Shown one piece after another: positions 15,859-25,509 of a DNA stretch of 64,000 bases (its first letter is position 1; each line of letters begins with the position of its first letter). The notes beneath the pieces are model-generated. The model saw nothing but the letters and a program-made list of their open reading frames with translations, was not told the origin of the DNA and made no database searches. Source of the DNA: Pseudomonas fluorescens (lineage in GTDB: Bacteria > Pseudomonadota > Gammaproteobacteria > Pseudomonadales > Pseudomonadaceae); the NCBI RefSeq assembly GCF_900636825.1, contig NZ_LR134318.1, positions 3,009,501-3,073,500 on the forward strand. Direction: 5' to 3'. The position numbers and the translations under genes are program-made.

Positions 15859-17212
15859 TCAGGCCACACTCGTTGTAAAGGAAGTTACGCAGCCCGTTGC
15901 GATCACAGCCAGGCTCCAGGTTGAAAGACATGACGCGCACGCCCAGGCTGGCCAAATCGCAGTCGTGACCAAAATGTTCGTGCAGCAACAGGCCGATACG
16001 CGCCAGATAGCCTTCAGCGCCCTCCGGACTGGTCAGCGGCAACAAGACCAGCAGCAAACGGTGGTCTCGAGCATTGTTCACCGGCAGATGAAGATCCAGA
16101 CCCCGCTGGCTGCGCTCCATCAAGCGCGCCAGCTCATCGTTGGTTCGCGTCATCTCGAACGCGAACAGACCGGCCGGCAGTTGGTGCTGCTCAACGTCCA
16201 CTAGCGAGCGCTTGAGCTGCAGGGTGAATTGCTGGGCATCGGCGCTTGGCAGTTGTAGCACTTGCGGGTCGCGGCGCAACAGGTCGGCGATGTGCCCGGC
16301 CAACAGCGACAAAAGGCTCAAGGTTCGATCCTGAAACGCGAAGAACGGCATCTGACGTACCGCCAGGATTGCCAGCAGACGACCCTCGGCATCGATCAGC
16401 GGAATGCAGGCCTGCAAGGATGAGAATTGCGCCGCGTTCCCCGAATCAATCAGTTCCTGGCGCACGCTGACCAGTTCGCCGCGTTGCAGACACAGTTTGA
16501 TCAAACCGTCGTCGGTGCCCAGTGGGCCCATCACGCCGATTTGCGCCAATGGCTGGTGCAAGACGTTTTTCTCTGCTTCATCGACACGGTATAACCCGGC
16601 CACCCGCAACGCGCCGTATTGCCCCAGCATCGCCACGATAGGCTCGGCCAGTTCGCTCAGGGCATCACCTTCCACCGGCATGCCACGCAACTTTTCCCGC
16701 AAGCCCAGCAAAGAGCTGCGCAAGCTCTGGTCGCTGCCGGCCACGCGTTGTTCCAGCAGATCGTGGGACACCCGCAGAATCTGATGGGCACGGGTGAATT
16801 CGTCGAGGCGGTACTGACGGTATTCGTTAGCCATCTGCAAGCGTTCGAGACGCCGTACCCACAGGTCGCGCACCTCGCCCACCAACATCCCGCAAACCAG
16901 CACGCCGACGATGAACGACGGTTGCAGTTCGGTATATCCCTCGCGTTCCCAATAGCGCAGCACAAACACCGCGGCCACCAGCAGCGCAGCGCTGAACAGA
17001 CCGCGCACGAAACCGTACCGTACACCTAACAGCAGCGGCGCCAGAACCGGCCAGGGGAAACTGCCGTGCATCTGCAACGGATCTTCGGGTGTCAACCAGA
17101 AGCCCAGGCCAATCGCCAGGCCCGTCACAAGCAGCGTTTCCAGCCAAGACACCGGCCCGCTGGCGCGAGGCGCCAGGCTGTAATCCATGTGTGGAGAATT
17201 CATTACGTTCAC
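15836..17212 (-). CDS. pelD: Cyclic-di-GMP receptor of Pel synthesis, PelD
   Basis: This inner-membrane c-di-GMP receptor activates Pel polymerisation. It has four N-terminal membrane helices (about 25-110), a coiled linker, a GAF domain (about 185-310) and a degenerate GGDEF domain. The inhibitory-site RxxD is present as R-G-L-D at 370-373 in ERSQRGLDLHLPV. Counting from the ATG three codons later puts it at 367-370, the positions known in P. aeruginosa PelD. That ATG (17203) may be the true start, and the listed GTG overlaps the pelC stop as GTGA. No catalytic GGDEF is seen, so it senses rather than makes c-di-GMP. Confidence 0.92.
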   Translation of the reverse strand: MNVMNSPHMDYSLAPRASGPVSWLETLLVTGLAIGLGFWLTPEDPLQMHGSFPWPVLAPLLLGVRYGFVRGLFSAALLVAAVFVLRYWEREGYTELQPSFIVGVLVCGMLVGEVRDLWVRRLERLQMANEYRQYRLDEFTRAHQILRVSHDLLEQRVAGSDQSLRSSLLGLREKLRGMPVEGDALSELAEPIVAMLGQYGALRVAGLYRVDEAEKNVLHQPLAQIGVMGPLGTDDGLIKLCLQRGELVSVRQELIDSGNAAQFSSLQACIPLIDAEGRLLAILAVRQMPFFAFQDRTLSLLSLLAGHIADLLRRDPQVLQLPSADAQQFTLQLKRSLVDVEQHQLPAGLFAFEMTRTNDELARLMERSQRGLDLHLPVNNARDHRLLLVLLPLTSPEGAEGYLARIGLLLHEHFGHDCDLASLGVRVMSFNLEPGCDRNGLRNFLYNECGLNDQQVAV

Positions 17213-17727
17213 TCGAACCGAAGGGCGCCAACAAGTTTGTCGATGACTGTCTGAGCATTGCCTGCCAGGCTTTCACGAGACCAGCCGGCGCGCGCGCCGC
17301 TTTTGCTCCACAGTACGGCGCCACTTTTGGCATCCAGTACGCGCAGGCTCACGCCCACTGCCGGCTCACCGTCGAGGCCGTTTTTGTACTGCCACTCTTC
17401 CACGCTGCCGGACACTACATAATCGAGCTTCTGCTCGCGCGCCCATTCCATGGCGCCGTTGAGGCGCTGATTGTCATCCATCAGTGCTTGTTCACCCTGG
17501 GTGCTGGCCGGGTAAACCCGTGGTTGCAGGCCGTGGCTGGACAGCACGCTGAGCAGAATCTGCTCGCTACGCTCACCGGCTTGAGGCGTTTGGGAATAGT
17601 TGACCATCGGCACGACGCCCCACAGCGCATTGCGCGGCAGGCTCGGGCTGTTGTCACTGGTGAAACTGGAGCAGCCAGCGACGAACAAAACTGTCAGTGC
17701 CAGGCTAAGGTTGCGAATTGCTTGCAT
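17209..17727 (-). CDS. pelC: Outer-membrane lipoprotein PelC
   Basis: A 172-residue lipoprotein with a hydrophobic leader and lipobox VAGC at about 16-19, followed by SSFTSDNSPSLP. In known systems PelC forms a ring on the periplasmic face of the outer membrane and guides the polymer into the PelB pore. YDYVVSGSVEEW-like text (LDYVVSGSVEEWQYK) and VSLRVLDAKSGAVLWSKSG match its secretin-associated lipoprotein fold. The C-terminal tryptophan-bearing GARAGWSRESL segment fits the conserved membrane-facing Trp. It lies 27 bases downstream of pelB. Confidence 0.91.
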   Translation of the reverse strand: MQAIRNLSLALTVLFVAGCSSFTSDNSPSLPRNALWGVVPMVNYSQTPQAGERSEQILLSVLSSHGLQPRVYPASTQGEQALMDDNQRLNGAMEWAREQKLDYVVSGSVEEWQYKNGLDGEPAVGVSLRVLDAKSGAVLWSKSGARAGWSRESLAGNAQTVIDKLVGALRFE

Positions 17728-17754
17728 AAGGTTGTCTCCCGTAGAGTTCTGTAA

Positions 17755-20700
17755 TCAGCGCCCGAAACGCAGGCCATAGCTCATGCCCACTACGCCGCCG
17801 GACTGGCCATCCCCGCCCTGTGGCGCAGATTGGTAGCCGAAGGTCAGGGCCAGTTCGTCGTTGCCCAGTACTTCAAAACCGATACCGGTGTTAACGCCGT
17901 AGTTGAATGTCTGATCGGTCCATTGCCACCCTGCCGTCATGTCCACCAGCCAGGTGTATTGCGGCTTGCTGCGCACGAGCGCGCCCGGAATACCGCGTCG
18001 CCAAGTAGAGCCAACGTACAGTTGGCCATAGCGGCTTTGCAGAAGATCTTTGGCCGTCACCGTCTGCAATTCGACGGGATCCGCTGGCAGCGGCAAACCC
18101 GTGTCCGGATCAGTTTCGACAGCCGGAGCGGGCAAGGTCGGCACGCGGACAGCACCGTTGAAGTCGCTGGACAGGTAGTCCAGATTCCGGTCTTTGACGT
18201 TGTTCTTCTGGTAATCGAGACCACTGCGCACCGTCCAGTTGGGGCCGGCGAATTCCAGGGTGTGATCCAGCTCCAGCTTCAGCGCGTGACCGTTACCGAG
18301 CGAATCGCCGGCACGGGTCGAAAACGACCGCTGCGCGACTTCCCAACTCAGTTGATCGCGCGCGGTCAGGCCGTGACGCCCGCCGACCCAAGCGCGATCC
18401 TGCTGACCGAAGGCACGCATCAAACCGCTGTCTTCGCTCTTGCGATGCCAATCCAGACCGGTCTCGATCTGCTGCCGCGAATCCAGTTGCCATTGGCGCG
18501 ACAGCCCAAGGCCGTTGCGGTCATCGTCCTTGCGCTGACTGGTGTCGCCGAAGAACGTCCAACTGCCATTTTCCACCGGGCGAATCAGGGTCAGGGCCGC
18601 ATTGCTTTCGTCACCGATTCTCGACGAGATAACGTCGTCACCTTTGTACTTGCCGTTTTCGACTTCGAGGTCGGCGTACCATTTGTCGCCCAGGTTATGG
18701 GCAATTTTCAGGCGCGGCGAGTCGAAGGAAATACCCCCGAAATCTTGCTTCTTGTAGGACAGCAGCATGCCTTGCGGCGTGGTTTCGTGGATTTCCACGG
18801 CCTGGCGGCGCAATTGGTCGTTGACCGCCTCAGGCTGATCGTCACCCAGCGCCGATAAGTTGATGTCCAGCGCTTCATTGGTGCGCCCCAGACGGCTGAC
18901 CGCCTGGGCACGTTGGGCCGGATTCAGATCGCTGTTGGCCAGCAGGGTTTCGAGCTGGGATTTATTGCGGCTGCGCAACGCCTGCTGAATCTGCTCATAG
19001 CGGTCGACCTTCAGGCCCTGGCCGCGTGCCCATTCCAGCCACTGGTCTTTTTGCGATTCCTGGTTGGTCGCGTCAAGACGCGCCAGCAACCGTTCAAACC
19101 ACAATTGTTTCATGGCGGGCGAGCCGTCTTTCCATTTGAACAATTGTTGCTGCGCCATACGTGGCGAATAGCTGCTGGACATCAAGCGCAGCCAGATGGC
19201 GTAGCGCTGCGACGACGGTTGCAGATTGTCGGCCTCGGGATTGCGCAGCAGCTTCAAGCGCAGTCGTTGCGCGGCATCCTGATAACCCGCGGTGTCCAAG
19301 GCATCGGCATACGCCGCCTGCACCAGCCAATCGCCAGGCACTGTCTTCAGATACGTGCGGTACCAAGCCAACGCTTCGGCATCGCGACCGACCAACTGGC
19401 TGGCACTGGCAAACGGCAGCCAGAGCAAGCGATCCTGACGGGCCTGTGCGCGCCATTTGATAAGCAGAGGTTTGAGCTTCGCGGTATCGCCCTGATCAAC
19501 GTAGAGCCACATCAAGCGCTCGCGGAACAGGTTTTCGCCGGAATACTTCGCCAGGCCCTGCAAATACAAGCGCTCGGCTTCTTCGGGTTGCCCTTGTTCG
19601 ACCGCCAGAGCGCCACGCACGGCCAGCACTTGCGGTTGCTCATAAGCATCCGGGTATTGCTCGGCGTCCTTGAGCAGCTCGACGACTTGTGGCCAGTCCT
19701 GCAGATCTTGGGACAGCTGAAGGGCTTCGACCAGGCGTTGCGGATTTTTCCCGCTGTGCCAGCTGGCAATCATCAATGCCTGTGCGCGTCGTGGATCGCG
19801 GGTTTGATACAGCGTGATCAGCTGGCTTTCGTCGCCACGGTTGAGCTTGCCATCGATCGCCAGAAGCCTCTCCAGAGATTCCAGCAAATCTTCATCACGC
19901 TCCATGTCCCAGGCCAGGGATGCGCGAGTGAGCCAGTAGCCAGAGTATTTGATGCTTTTATCATTGGCCTGAACCACCTTCCATGCTGCTTGTTCATCGA
20001 ACAGCTTCATGTAGGTGCTGGCCCAGTCAACTCGCTCGGGCATGGTCAGTTCAAAGCGCTTGGCAAATTCACTGTAGGCCTTGGCCTTTTCGGCAAACTT
20101 TCCAGTGTTTTCCAGATTCTGCGCCAGCCGCGTCCACGCCAGTCGATGCGAAGGGTACTTTTTCAGGTAGGCGAGCAGCCAGCTTTCGGCCTGCTCGGGC
20201 GTACCGCGCGATTCATGGCCATAGATCAGCGCATCAAGTTCAACGTCAGTAAGGGCACGCTGCTGCATGATCTCAGCGAGCAGCGGGATCGAGCGATCGA
20301 AGTCGAATTGCTGGCTCGCCAGCCGCCATGCGTGTTCACGCATTTGCGGATCATCTTTCAACTTCAGACGGCGAATCCAGAAACCCAACGCTGCCGCGTT
20401 GTCCCCACGCCATTCACCCAACCGGGCCATTTGCTCCAGCAACGACAAGTCATCGGGGTAAATGGTGGTCAACGGCAAACCGGTTTCCCAGGCACCGGCC
20501 AAATCATTGATGGCCAAACGCACGTGAAACTCTTTAAGCGCGACTTTCGGATTATCCGGCTGCAACACGCGCCATTGCTTGAGTAGGCGCTGGGCCAAAT
20601 CAAAATGCCTGGTCGCCACCGCCACATCGACGCCCTGCTCCAGCCAGGCAGGATCGGTTTGCGGATTGTTGAGCTGCGGCAACTCATCGGCAAGCACCTG

Positions 20701-21387
20701 CGCCGCCCGCTGGTCATCGCCTGCAGACAACAGACTGTCGAAGGCCAGTTGCGCAAATTCACGACGTTCGGCCGCTTGCTGACTTTCGCGTCGCAGCTGC
20801 AGATAGATATCCGCCGCCCGCGCCGGTTTTTCGCCGGCCATGTACCAGCGCGCTGCGGATTTCAGCGCTTCGGTTCGTCCGGCCGGATCGCGCCCGGCGA
20901 TCTCTTCGTAGACGGTGGCTGTGAACGCGGGGGACTGCAAAGTCAGCCCCAGCGTCGCCAGCTTTCGCAACAGCGGCAGCGGCAGCTTGGCGTGGTCGAA
21001 GCTTGTCAGCCGCGCAGCCAGCGCCTGCTGCGCGATCAGATCGTTTTTACCGGCGGCCATTAACGAATCCAGTTCGAGCCGGTAATAAGCTTGAACGTCG
21101 GCCGTCGGCTTGGGCCAGGCGTCGATATGCTCGCGTGCCCGGGCGTAGTTGCCCAGGCGAATCAGCAGATCCACCAGTTGCATCCGCAGATGGTCGTCAT
21201 CGGGATGGGATGCCAGTAATAACTCGCCGTAGTTGGCCGAGACCGCATCGGGCTCGCCGCCGTCGGGCTGGAATACTTCTTCGCGCTGGAAGGTTGCCCA
21301 GAGCAGCCCGCCCACGGCTACCGCCACGACCGCCAATGCCCAAGGATTGAGCAGGCGGTTATTTTTAGTTGCAGAAGAGCTGACCAT
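17755..21387 (-). CDS. pelB: Pel outer-membrane export porin and TPR scaffold PelB
   Basis: A 1210-residue protein with three parts. It opens with an N-terminal membrane helix (ALAVVAVAVGGLLWATF, about 17-33). A long periplasmic superhelix of TPR units follows, many visible, such as NYGELLLASHPDDDHLRMQL and ERLYLQGLAKYSGENLFRER, which binds PelA. The C-terminal beta-barrel of about 300 residues is rich in alternating aromatic strands and ends GMSYGLRFGR with a terminal aromatic/arginine strand. The polymer leaves through this pore. The start overlaps pelA by 23 bases. Size and architecture match PelB, and no frame break is seen. Confidence 0.93.
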   Translation of the reverse strand: MVSSSATKNNRLLNPWALAVVAVAVGGLLWATFQREEVFQPDGGEPDAVSANYGELLLASHPDDDHLRMQLVDLLIRLGNYARAREHIDAWPKPTADVQAYYRLELDSLMAAGKNDLIAQQALAARLTSFDHAKLPLPLLRKLATLGLTLQSPAFTATVYEEIAGRDPAGRTEALKSAARWYMAGEKPARAADIYLQLRRESQQAAERREFAQLAFDSLLSAGDDQRAAQVLADELPQLNNPQTDPAWLEQGVDVAVATRHFDLAQRLLKQWRVLQPDNPKVALKEFHVRLAINDLAGAWETGLPLTTIYPDDLSLLEQMARLGEWRGDNAAALGFWIRRLKLKDDPQMREHAWRLASQQFDFDRSIPLLAEIMQQRALTDVELDALIYGHESRGTPEQAESWLLAYLKKYPSHRLAWTRLAQNLENTGKFAEKAKAYSEFAKRFELTMPERVDWASTYMKLFDEQAAWKVVQANDKSIKYSGYWLTRASLAWDMERDEDLLESLERLLAIDGKLNRGDESQLITLYQTRDPRRAQALMIASWHSGKNPQRLVEALQLSQDLQDWPQVVELLKDAEQYPDAYEQPQVLAVRGALAVEQGQPEEAERLYLQGLAKYSGENLFRERLMWLYVDQGDTAKLKPLLIKWRAQARQDRLLWLPFASASQLVGRDAEALAWYRTYLKTVPGDWLVQAAYADALDTAGYQDAAQRLRLKLLRNPEADNLQPSSQRYAIWLRLMSSSYSPRMAQQQLFKWKDGSPAMKQLWFERLLARLDATNQESQKDQWLEWARGQGLKVDRYEQIQQALRSRNKSQLETLLANSDLNPAQRAQAVSRLGRTNEALDINLSALGDDQPEAVNDQLRRQAVEIHETTPQGMLLSYKKQDFGGISFDSPRLKIAHNLGDKWYADLEVENGKYKGDDVISSRIGDESNAALTLIRPVENGSWTFFGDTSQRKDDDRNGLGLSRQWQLDSRQQIETGLDWHRKSEDSGLMRAFGQQDRAWVGGRHGLTARDQLSWEVAQRSFSTRAGDSLGNGHALKLELDHTLEFAGPNWTVRSGLDYQKNNVKDRNLDYLSSDFNGAVRVPTLPAPAVETDPDTGLPLPADPVELQTVTAKDLLQSRYGQLYVGSTWRRGIPGALVRSKPQYTWLVDMTAGWQWTDQTFNYGVNTGIGFEVLGNDELALTFGYQSAPQGGDGQSGGVVGMSYGLRFGR

Positions 21388-24178
21388 TACTCACCTGCTT
21401 CATTGGTAATTGAAAAGTCCAAAGGCCGGCCGAAGCCTTGCCCGCAAATCGCTGTCCATCCACTTCTACGCGGCAGGCAGTCGCCGAACGCACCGAGAAG
21501 CTCAAGTCGAACTCCCCGGCGAAGCTGAAGTTGACCCGACGATCATCCAGATAGCGCCAATCAACCAAGGGCAAGTTGGCTTCCTCCAATGCCGGCCGGG
21601 TGTCGCGATCAGGGCGCAACACCAGCAAGGCACTCGCACTGCTCAGGGCGACGTAACGGCCCTGCGGCAGATCGCGCACCCCGGCAATGCCCTGAGAACG
21701 CAGCAAGTCGGGCCAGCCCATCTGCGGATCCAGGCGCAACGTCCGCAGCGCATCCATCCCGCGGATCTGCCAGGCACCATCCGCCGTTTGCGCAAGGCTG
21801 GCCTGATACAAGCCGTGCACGCGATCCAGGTAATCGCTCATCCACAGCGACATCGGCTGCTGATCGCGCATGTACCCGTAGATATCGTGCATGGCCTTGA
21901 TGGACGCTTGCTTGGTGCTGGAATAGAAGTGGTAATACAGATGCAGGCCGCGCAGACGGCGCGGGTTTTCGGTGAGTTCGAAGGTATCGATCAACTCACG
22001 AAAGCCGTAATACGGGCCTTTCCACAGGTTGGTGTAGAGGTTTTCATTGATGATCGGCGCGTAGTACTGCAAACCGCCCGGCGTAGGCCGCAACAGCGGA
22101 TTCAACCCGGTCAGCGACGGGTTGGCCTTGGTCATGATGGTCTCGGAGCCGTTGACGTTCTTCAGACCAGCGTCGTAGGCCAGCTTGATGGTGTCGGAAG
22201 ACGGCAGCGCGTCGCCTGGCCAGAACACCAGCTTCACCGGTTTTTGCGGGGTGGTGAGATTCTGGTTGATGTAGTCGCGCGAGCCGAATATCTCGCGACG
22301 AAAATCGATCTTGTCGTAGCCGAGGATCTTCATATTTATCCCGTACTCAGGCTCGAAGTTCTCGCGCTTGCGGGCTTTGTCTGGCTGCATGAAAAACGGA
22401 TGACTGAACGTGTGCGACGCCACCTCGACTTTGGGGTTGGCGAAAATTTCGCGGGCGATCGGCTCAAGCTCACGGGCCAGGAACGGGAACGCGCCGCGTG
22501 GCGAAATCTCGCCTTCGATGATCGACACCGAGGTCAGAAATGGATTGGGCTTGATGTAGTCGTCCAGCGTATGGCGCCCGGCATATGGCGTGCCGCGCAC
22601 TTCAGCGCGGGACGGGAAGCCGTCGCCATCGATATGCACGGTGGCGATGCGGCGGCCGTTTTCGGTGGTGGTGTCCGGGCGCGGCTGCACGGGCAAATGC
22701 AAACTGGCTTGAAGGAACGCGAACGGGTCGATGATCCAGCGTGCGCGTTCATTGTTTCTTTCGATCAGGTACGGCGCCAGCGCCAGGCCGCCCCATGGGG
22801 CGGTGACCACAGGAGTGAATACCTCGCCTGCCGCATTGGTCAGCGACAACGCCACTTTCGGCCCGTCCGGCAGCGTTGCCAGAGCGGTCAAGTCACGCGA
22901 GCGCGGCACCACCGGCGCCTCAAAGTTGCCGACCAAGGTGTTGTCCTGGTGCGTCACAGTAAGCACTTGCGTACCCGGCGTCGCGCCGCGCTTGAGGCCC
23001 ATGCGCTTGAGCAGCACGGCGTCTTCAATCGGCAAGCCGGCAAGAAAAGCCACCGGGACGTTTTCGTCCAGGCGCGCCTTGATGAACCGGTTGAATGTCG
23101 CAACGTCCTGCGGCGGGCCACTGGTCATCCAGGTCACCACGCCGGCATAAAGTCCATTGAACGCGTAACTTGGCAAATCACTGTCGGCCGGCAGGTAATC
23201 GACGCGGTAACCGAGATATTCCAACAGACCGCCGACGTACGTATGACCGTTGGCGTTCTCAAGTGCCCCTTCACGCGGGTCGAAAATCAGCGCAATGCGG
23301 CGCGGCTGCACCTCGATACTGCTGATGCCCATGGTATTGAGATCAGGGGTGCTGATGTACGGAATGAAGCCTTCGCCGCGCAGACGCTTGGCCAGCTTGC
23401 GTGCGTCTTCACGCTGTTCCGGTGGCAAGTAGTCGATCGCCACCAGCGGGATACCCTTGGCGCGCAGCGGCTGCAGATGTGTTTCAAGCCACTCGCGATC
23501 AGATTCAGACACCGGACGATAGCGTTTGGTCGTCGCATCCCAGCCGGCATGGATCGACTCGACGGCCACGGCGGCGGCGACACCATCCAGTTCTGGCAGC
23601 ACTTCAAAGCCGCGATTGAAGAACAGCTTTAAATCGGGCTGACGTTTGTGCAATTCGCGCAGCAGACTCACCAGGCCAACGCGCTGGGCTTCACGCGCGT
23701 CTTGCGGCACGAGTTGAAAACTGTCCAGCGTATCGAGGAACAAGCCGGCGTAACCTTGCGCTTGCAGGTCTTTCGCGCGACTGAACAAATGCGTGCGCCA
23801 GGCTTCCGACGTGAGATCCATGACCTGGCTGTCCCAAGCATCATTACGCACCGACGATAGCGCTTTGTTCAGACCGGCCTTTTCGATTGCAGCCTTGTTG
23901 CCATCGAATTCGCCGACAGAAAGGTACGCAAACGGCTGGCTGCCTAACGACCGCAGGGTTTTGACGTCAGCCGGCGTCATATGTCCCGGCTCGACCACCG
24001 CCCAGTCAAACTGCGACAGCTCGGGCAATGGCGGCTGGTCGGCGTACCAGAACGCGACGCTGGTGGGTTGCGGCAAAGCCGCAGCCTGGACTGCTGACCC
24101 GCTAACGACCAATGCCAATGCAGCCATCAGCCGCTCGGCAATCGCGCGAACACGCGTCCTGCGAAAAGCAATTTCCAT
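21365..24178 (-). CDS. pelA: Pel modification enzyme PelA (hydrolase plus deacetylase)
   Basis: A 937-residue periplasmic bifunctional enzyme. A signal peptide ends near VQAAALPQP. An N-terminal TIM-barrel glycoside hydrolase follows (about 40-300, FAYLSVGEFDGN, GLFLDTLDSF, VAVESIHAG), corresponding to the GalNAc-polymer hydrolase of P. aeruginosa PelA. A middle flavodoxin-like region spans the next part. The polysaccharide deacetylase domain has the metal motif HIDGDGF at about 514-520 and SHTFSH near 590. Deacetylation makes Pel cationic and competent for export. The start at 24178 has AAGAG a few bases upstream. It overlaps pelB, and only 64 bases separate it from pelX. Confidence 0.94.
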   Translation of the reverse strand: MEIAFRRTRVRAIAERLMAALALVVSGSAVQAAALPQPTSVAFWYADQPPLPELSQFDWAVVEPGHMTPADVKTLRSLGSQPFAYLSVGEFDGNKAAIEKAGLNKALSSVRNDAWDSQVMDLTSEAWRTHLFSRAKDLQAQGYAGLFLDTLDSFQLVPQDAREAQRVGLVSLLRELHKRQPDLKLFFNRGFEVLPELDGVAAAVAVESIHAGWDATTKRYRPVSESDREWLETHLQPLRAKGIPLVAIDYLPPEQREDARKLAKRLRGEGFIPYISTPDLNTMGISSIEVQPRRIALIFDPREGALENANGHTYVGGLLEYLGYRVDYLPADSDLPSYAFNGLYAGVVTWMTSGPPQDVATFNRFIKARLDENVPVAFLAGLPIEDAVLLKRMGLKRGATPGTQVLTVTHQDNTLVGNFEAPVVPRSRDLTALATLPDGPKVALSLTNAAGEVFTPVVTAPWGGLALAPYLIERNNERARWIIDPFAFLQASLHLPVQPRPDTTTENGRRIATVHIDGDGFPSRAEVRGTPYAGRHTLDDYIKPNPFLTSVSIIEGEISPRGAFPFLARELEPIAREIFANPKVEVASHTFSHPFFMQPDKARKRENFEPEYGINMKILGYDKIDFRREIFGSRDYINQNLTTPQKPVKLVFWPGDALPSSDTIKLAYDAGLKNVNGSETIMTKANPSLTGLNPLLRPTPGGLQYYAPIINENLYTNLWKGPYYGFRELIDTFELTENPRRLRGLHLYYHFYSSTKQASIKAMHDIYGYMRDQQPMSLWMSDYLDRVHGLYQASLAQTADGAWQIRGMDALRTLRLDPQMGWPDLLRSQGIAGVRDLPQGRYVALSSASALLVLRPDRDTRPALEEANLPLVDWRYLDDRRVNFSFAGEFDLSFSVRSATACRVEVDGQRFAGKASAGLWTFQLPMKQVSNGQLFCN

Positions 24179-24242
24179 AGTTCACTCTTGAATAGTGGCT
24201 GAGCCAGTATTTCGTTAACGTCGGATGGTGGTGACCGGCGGG

Positions 24243-25175
24243 TTACAAGCTTCGCAGAAGCTGCGCCAAGCCCTGGCCAATAGCGGTTGGTTGCGCGAGC
24301 GTGAAGTTATTCAGCAAGCGAGCATTGTTGGCGCGCGAGTGGCGAATATCACCTTGGCGTGGTGCTTGGTAAGACACGTCGAGCGGCGTGCCTGTGGCCT
24401 TGCCCAACTCGTCGATCAGGTCGTTGAGGCTGGTCGAACGGCTGAGTCCGACGTTGATGGCAACGCGCGGCGGCTCGCTGGTTTTTACCGCCTGGACGAG
24501 GATGCTCACCAGGTCGTCGACGTATACGAAATCACGGGTCTGTCCACCGTCACCGAATACCGTGATGGGTTTTTTGGCGAGCGCGCGTTCGGTGAAGATG
24601 CTGATCACGCCGGAATACGGAGAGGACGGATCCTGGCGAGGCCCGAAGATATTGAAGAAGCGGAATACCACGGGTTCCAGGCCATGTTCGCGGCGGTAGA
24701 AATCCAGATAATACTCACTGGACAACTTATCGCTGGCGTAAGGCGTGAGCGGTGCCTTGGGAGTGTCTTCTTCGATTGCACTGCCTTCGCCGTTGTTCCC
24801 ATAAGTCGCGGCACTGGAGGCAAAGACCACTCGCTTCACGCCGGTTTGCAGCATGGCTTGGCAGACGTTGAGTGTGCCCACGAAGTTGGCTTGATGGGTG
24901 CCGACCGGGTCATCAACCGAAGCTTGCACCGACGCGACTGCAGCCAGGTGAACCACGGCGTCACAACCTTCCATGGCTTGGCGCACGACGGCAGCGTCAG
25001 CCACGTCCCCGATCATTAACTCCAGGCCAGCATGTCCGATGGGCAGATTGACAACCTTGCCGGTCGACAGGTTATCCAGCACGCTGACCTTGTAGCCTTC
25101 GCCAAGCAAGGCATCGACCAGATGCGAACCGATGAAGCCTGCACCACCGGTGACCAAAACGCGTTCCATAGACAT
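24243..25175 (-). CDS. pelX: UDP-sugar C4-epimerase PelX
   Basis: A 310-residue extended SDR enzyme. The NAD-binding loop is VTGGAGFIGSHLVD. The catalytic serine-threonine and YxxxK residues are in VFASSAATYGNNGEG and LTPYASDKLSSEYYL. The Y region, the FNIFGPRQDPSSPYSGVIS segment and the late RDFVYVDDLV are typical UDP-hexose 4-epimerase signatures. It is the first gene of the pel operon, as in P. protegens, where PelX interconverts UDP-GlcNAc and UDP-GalNAc for Pel. The start MSMERVLVTGG at 25175 has AGGA about 9 bases before it. The longer frame to 25262 has no ribosome site. Confidence 0.88.
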   Translation of the reverse strand: MSMERVLVTGGAGFIGSHLVDALLGEGYKVSVLDNLSTGKVVNLPIGHAGLELMIGDVADAAVVRQAMEGCDAVVHLAAVASVQASVDDPVGTHQANFVGTLNVCQAMLQTGVKRVVFASSAATYGNNGEGSAIEEDTPKAPLTPYASDKLSSEYYLDFYRREHGLEPVVFRFFNIFGPRQDPSSPYSGVISIFTERALAKKPITVFGDGGQTRDFVYVDDLVSILVQAVKTSEPPRVAINVGLSRSTSLNDLIDELGKATGTPLDVSYQAPRQGDIRHSRANNARLLNNFTLAQPTAIGQGLAQLLRSL

Positions 25176-25355
25176 GAAATTCTTTCCTGAAGATTCGATC
25201 GCAAGCACTTGGGTGGGGCACCACTTACAAGATGGAGGGCGGTTTGCTGCTCGCCCTTCCAAGACTTGTTGAACTCGTTTCTTGAGGATTCATTACCCGA
25301 AATCAGAAACCCCAACACGGCTAAAAATGGCGTAAAGCCATCAAAACCGGCCGGG

Positions 25356-25384
25356 ATAATGTTTGATCCTGATAGGGCTGTCAA
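25356..25384 (-). promoter_or_regulatory. Sigma70-like promoter of the pel operon
   Basis: On the reverse strand TTGACA (complement of 25379-25384) is followed after exactly 17 bases by CATTAT (complement of 25356-25361). This predicts a start near 25349 and a leader of about 175 bases before pelX. The -35 box is perfect and the -10 has four of six consensus bases. Confidence 0.7.
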
Positions 25385-25393
25385 TAGATTGTC
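25380..25393. promoter_or_regulatory. FleQ-box-like palindrome over the pel -35 element
   Basis: GTCAATAGATTGTC matches the FleQ consensus known from P. aeruginosa pel (GTCAATAAATTGAC) at 12 of 14 positions. A second, half-matching element, AATTGAC, lies at 25427-25433. The first covers the -35 hexamer, as expected for c-di-GMP-dependent FleQ repression and activation. Function inferred. Confidence 0.6.
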
Positions 25394-25509
25394 ATTTCTT
25401 TTAATTTGCGCCAAATAACGCCATTTAATTGACGACAAATTACTATCAAACGGCTGTGCGGGTGCGTCCTGGATACCGCGAAAACAAGGGCTCCTTCGCC
25501 ATCGAGGAA

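Noticed and set aside
18913..20586. 557-codon open frame opposite pelB on the + strand
   Set aside because: Antisense shadow of pelB. No ribosome site and no recognisable motif.
21410..23632. 740-codon open frame opposite pelA on the + strand
   Set aside because: It mirrors the codon bias of pelA, has an Arg/His/Gln-rich composition without domains, and pelA is certain.
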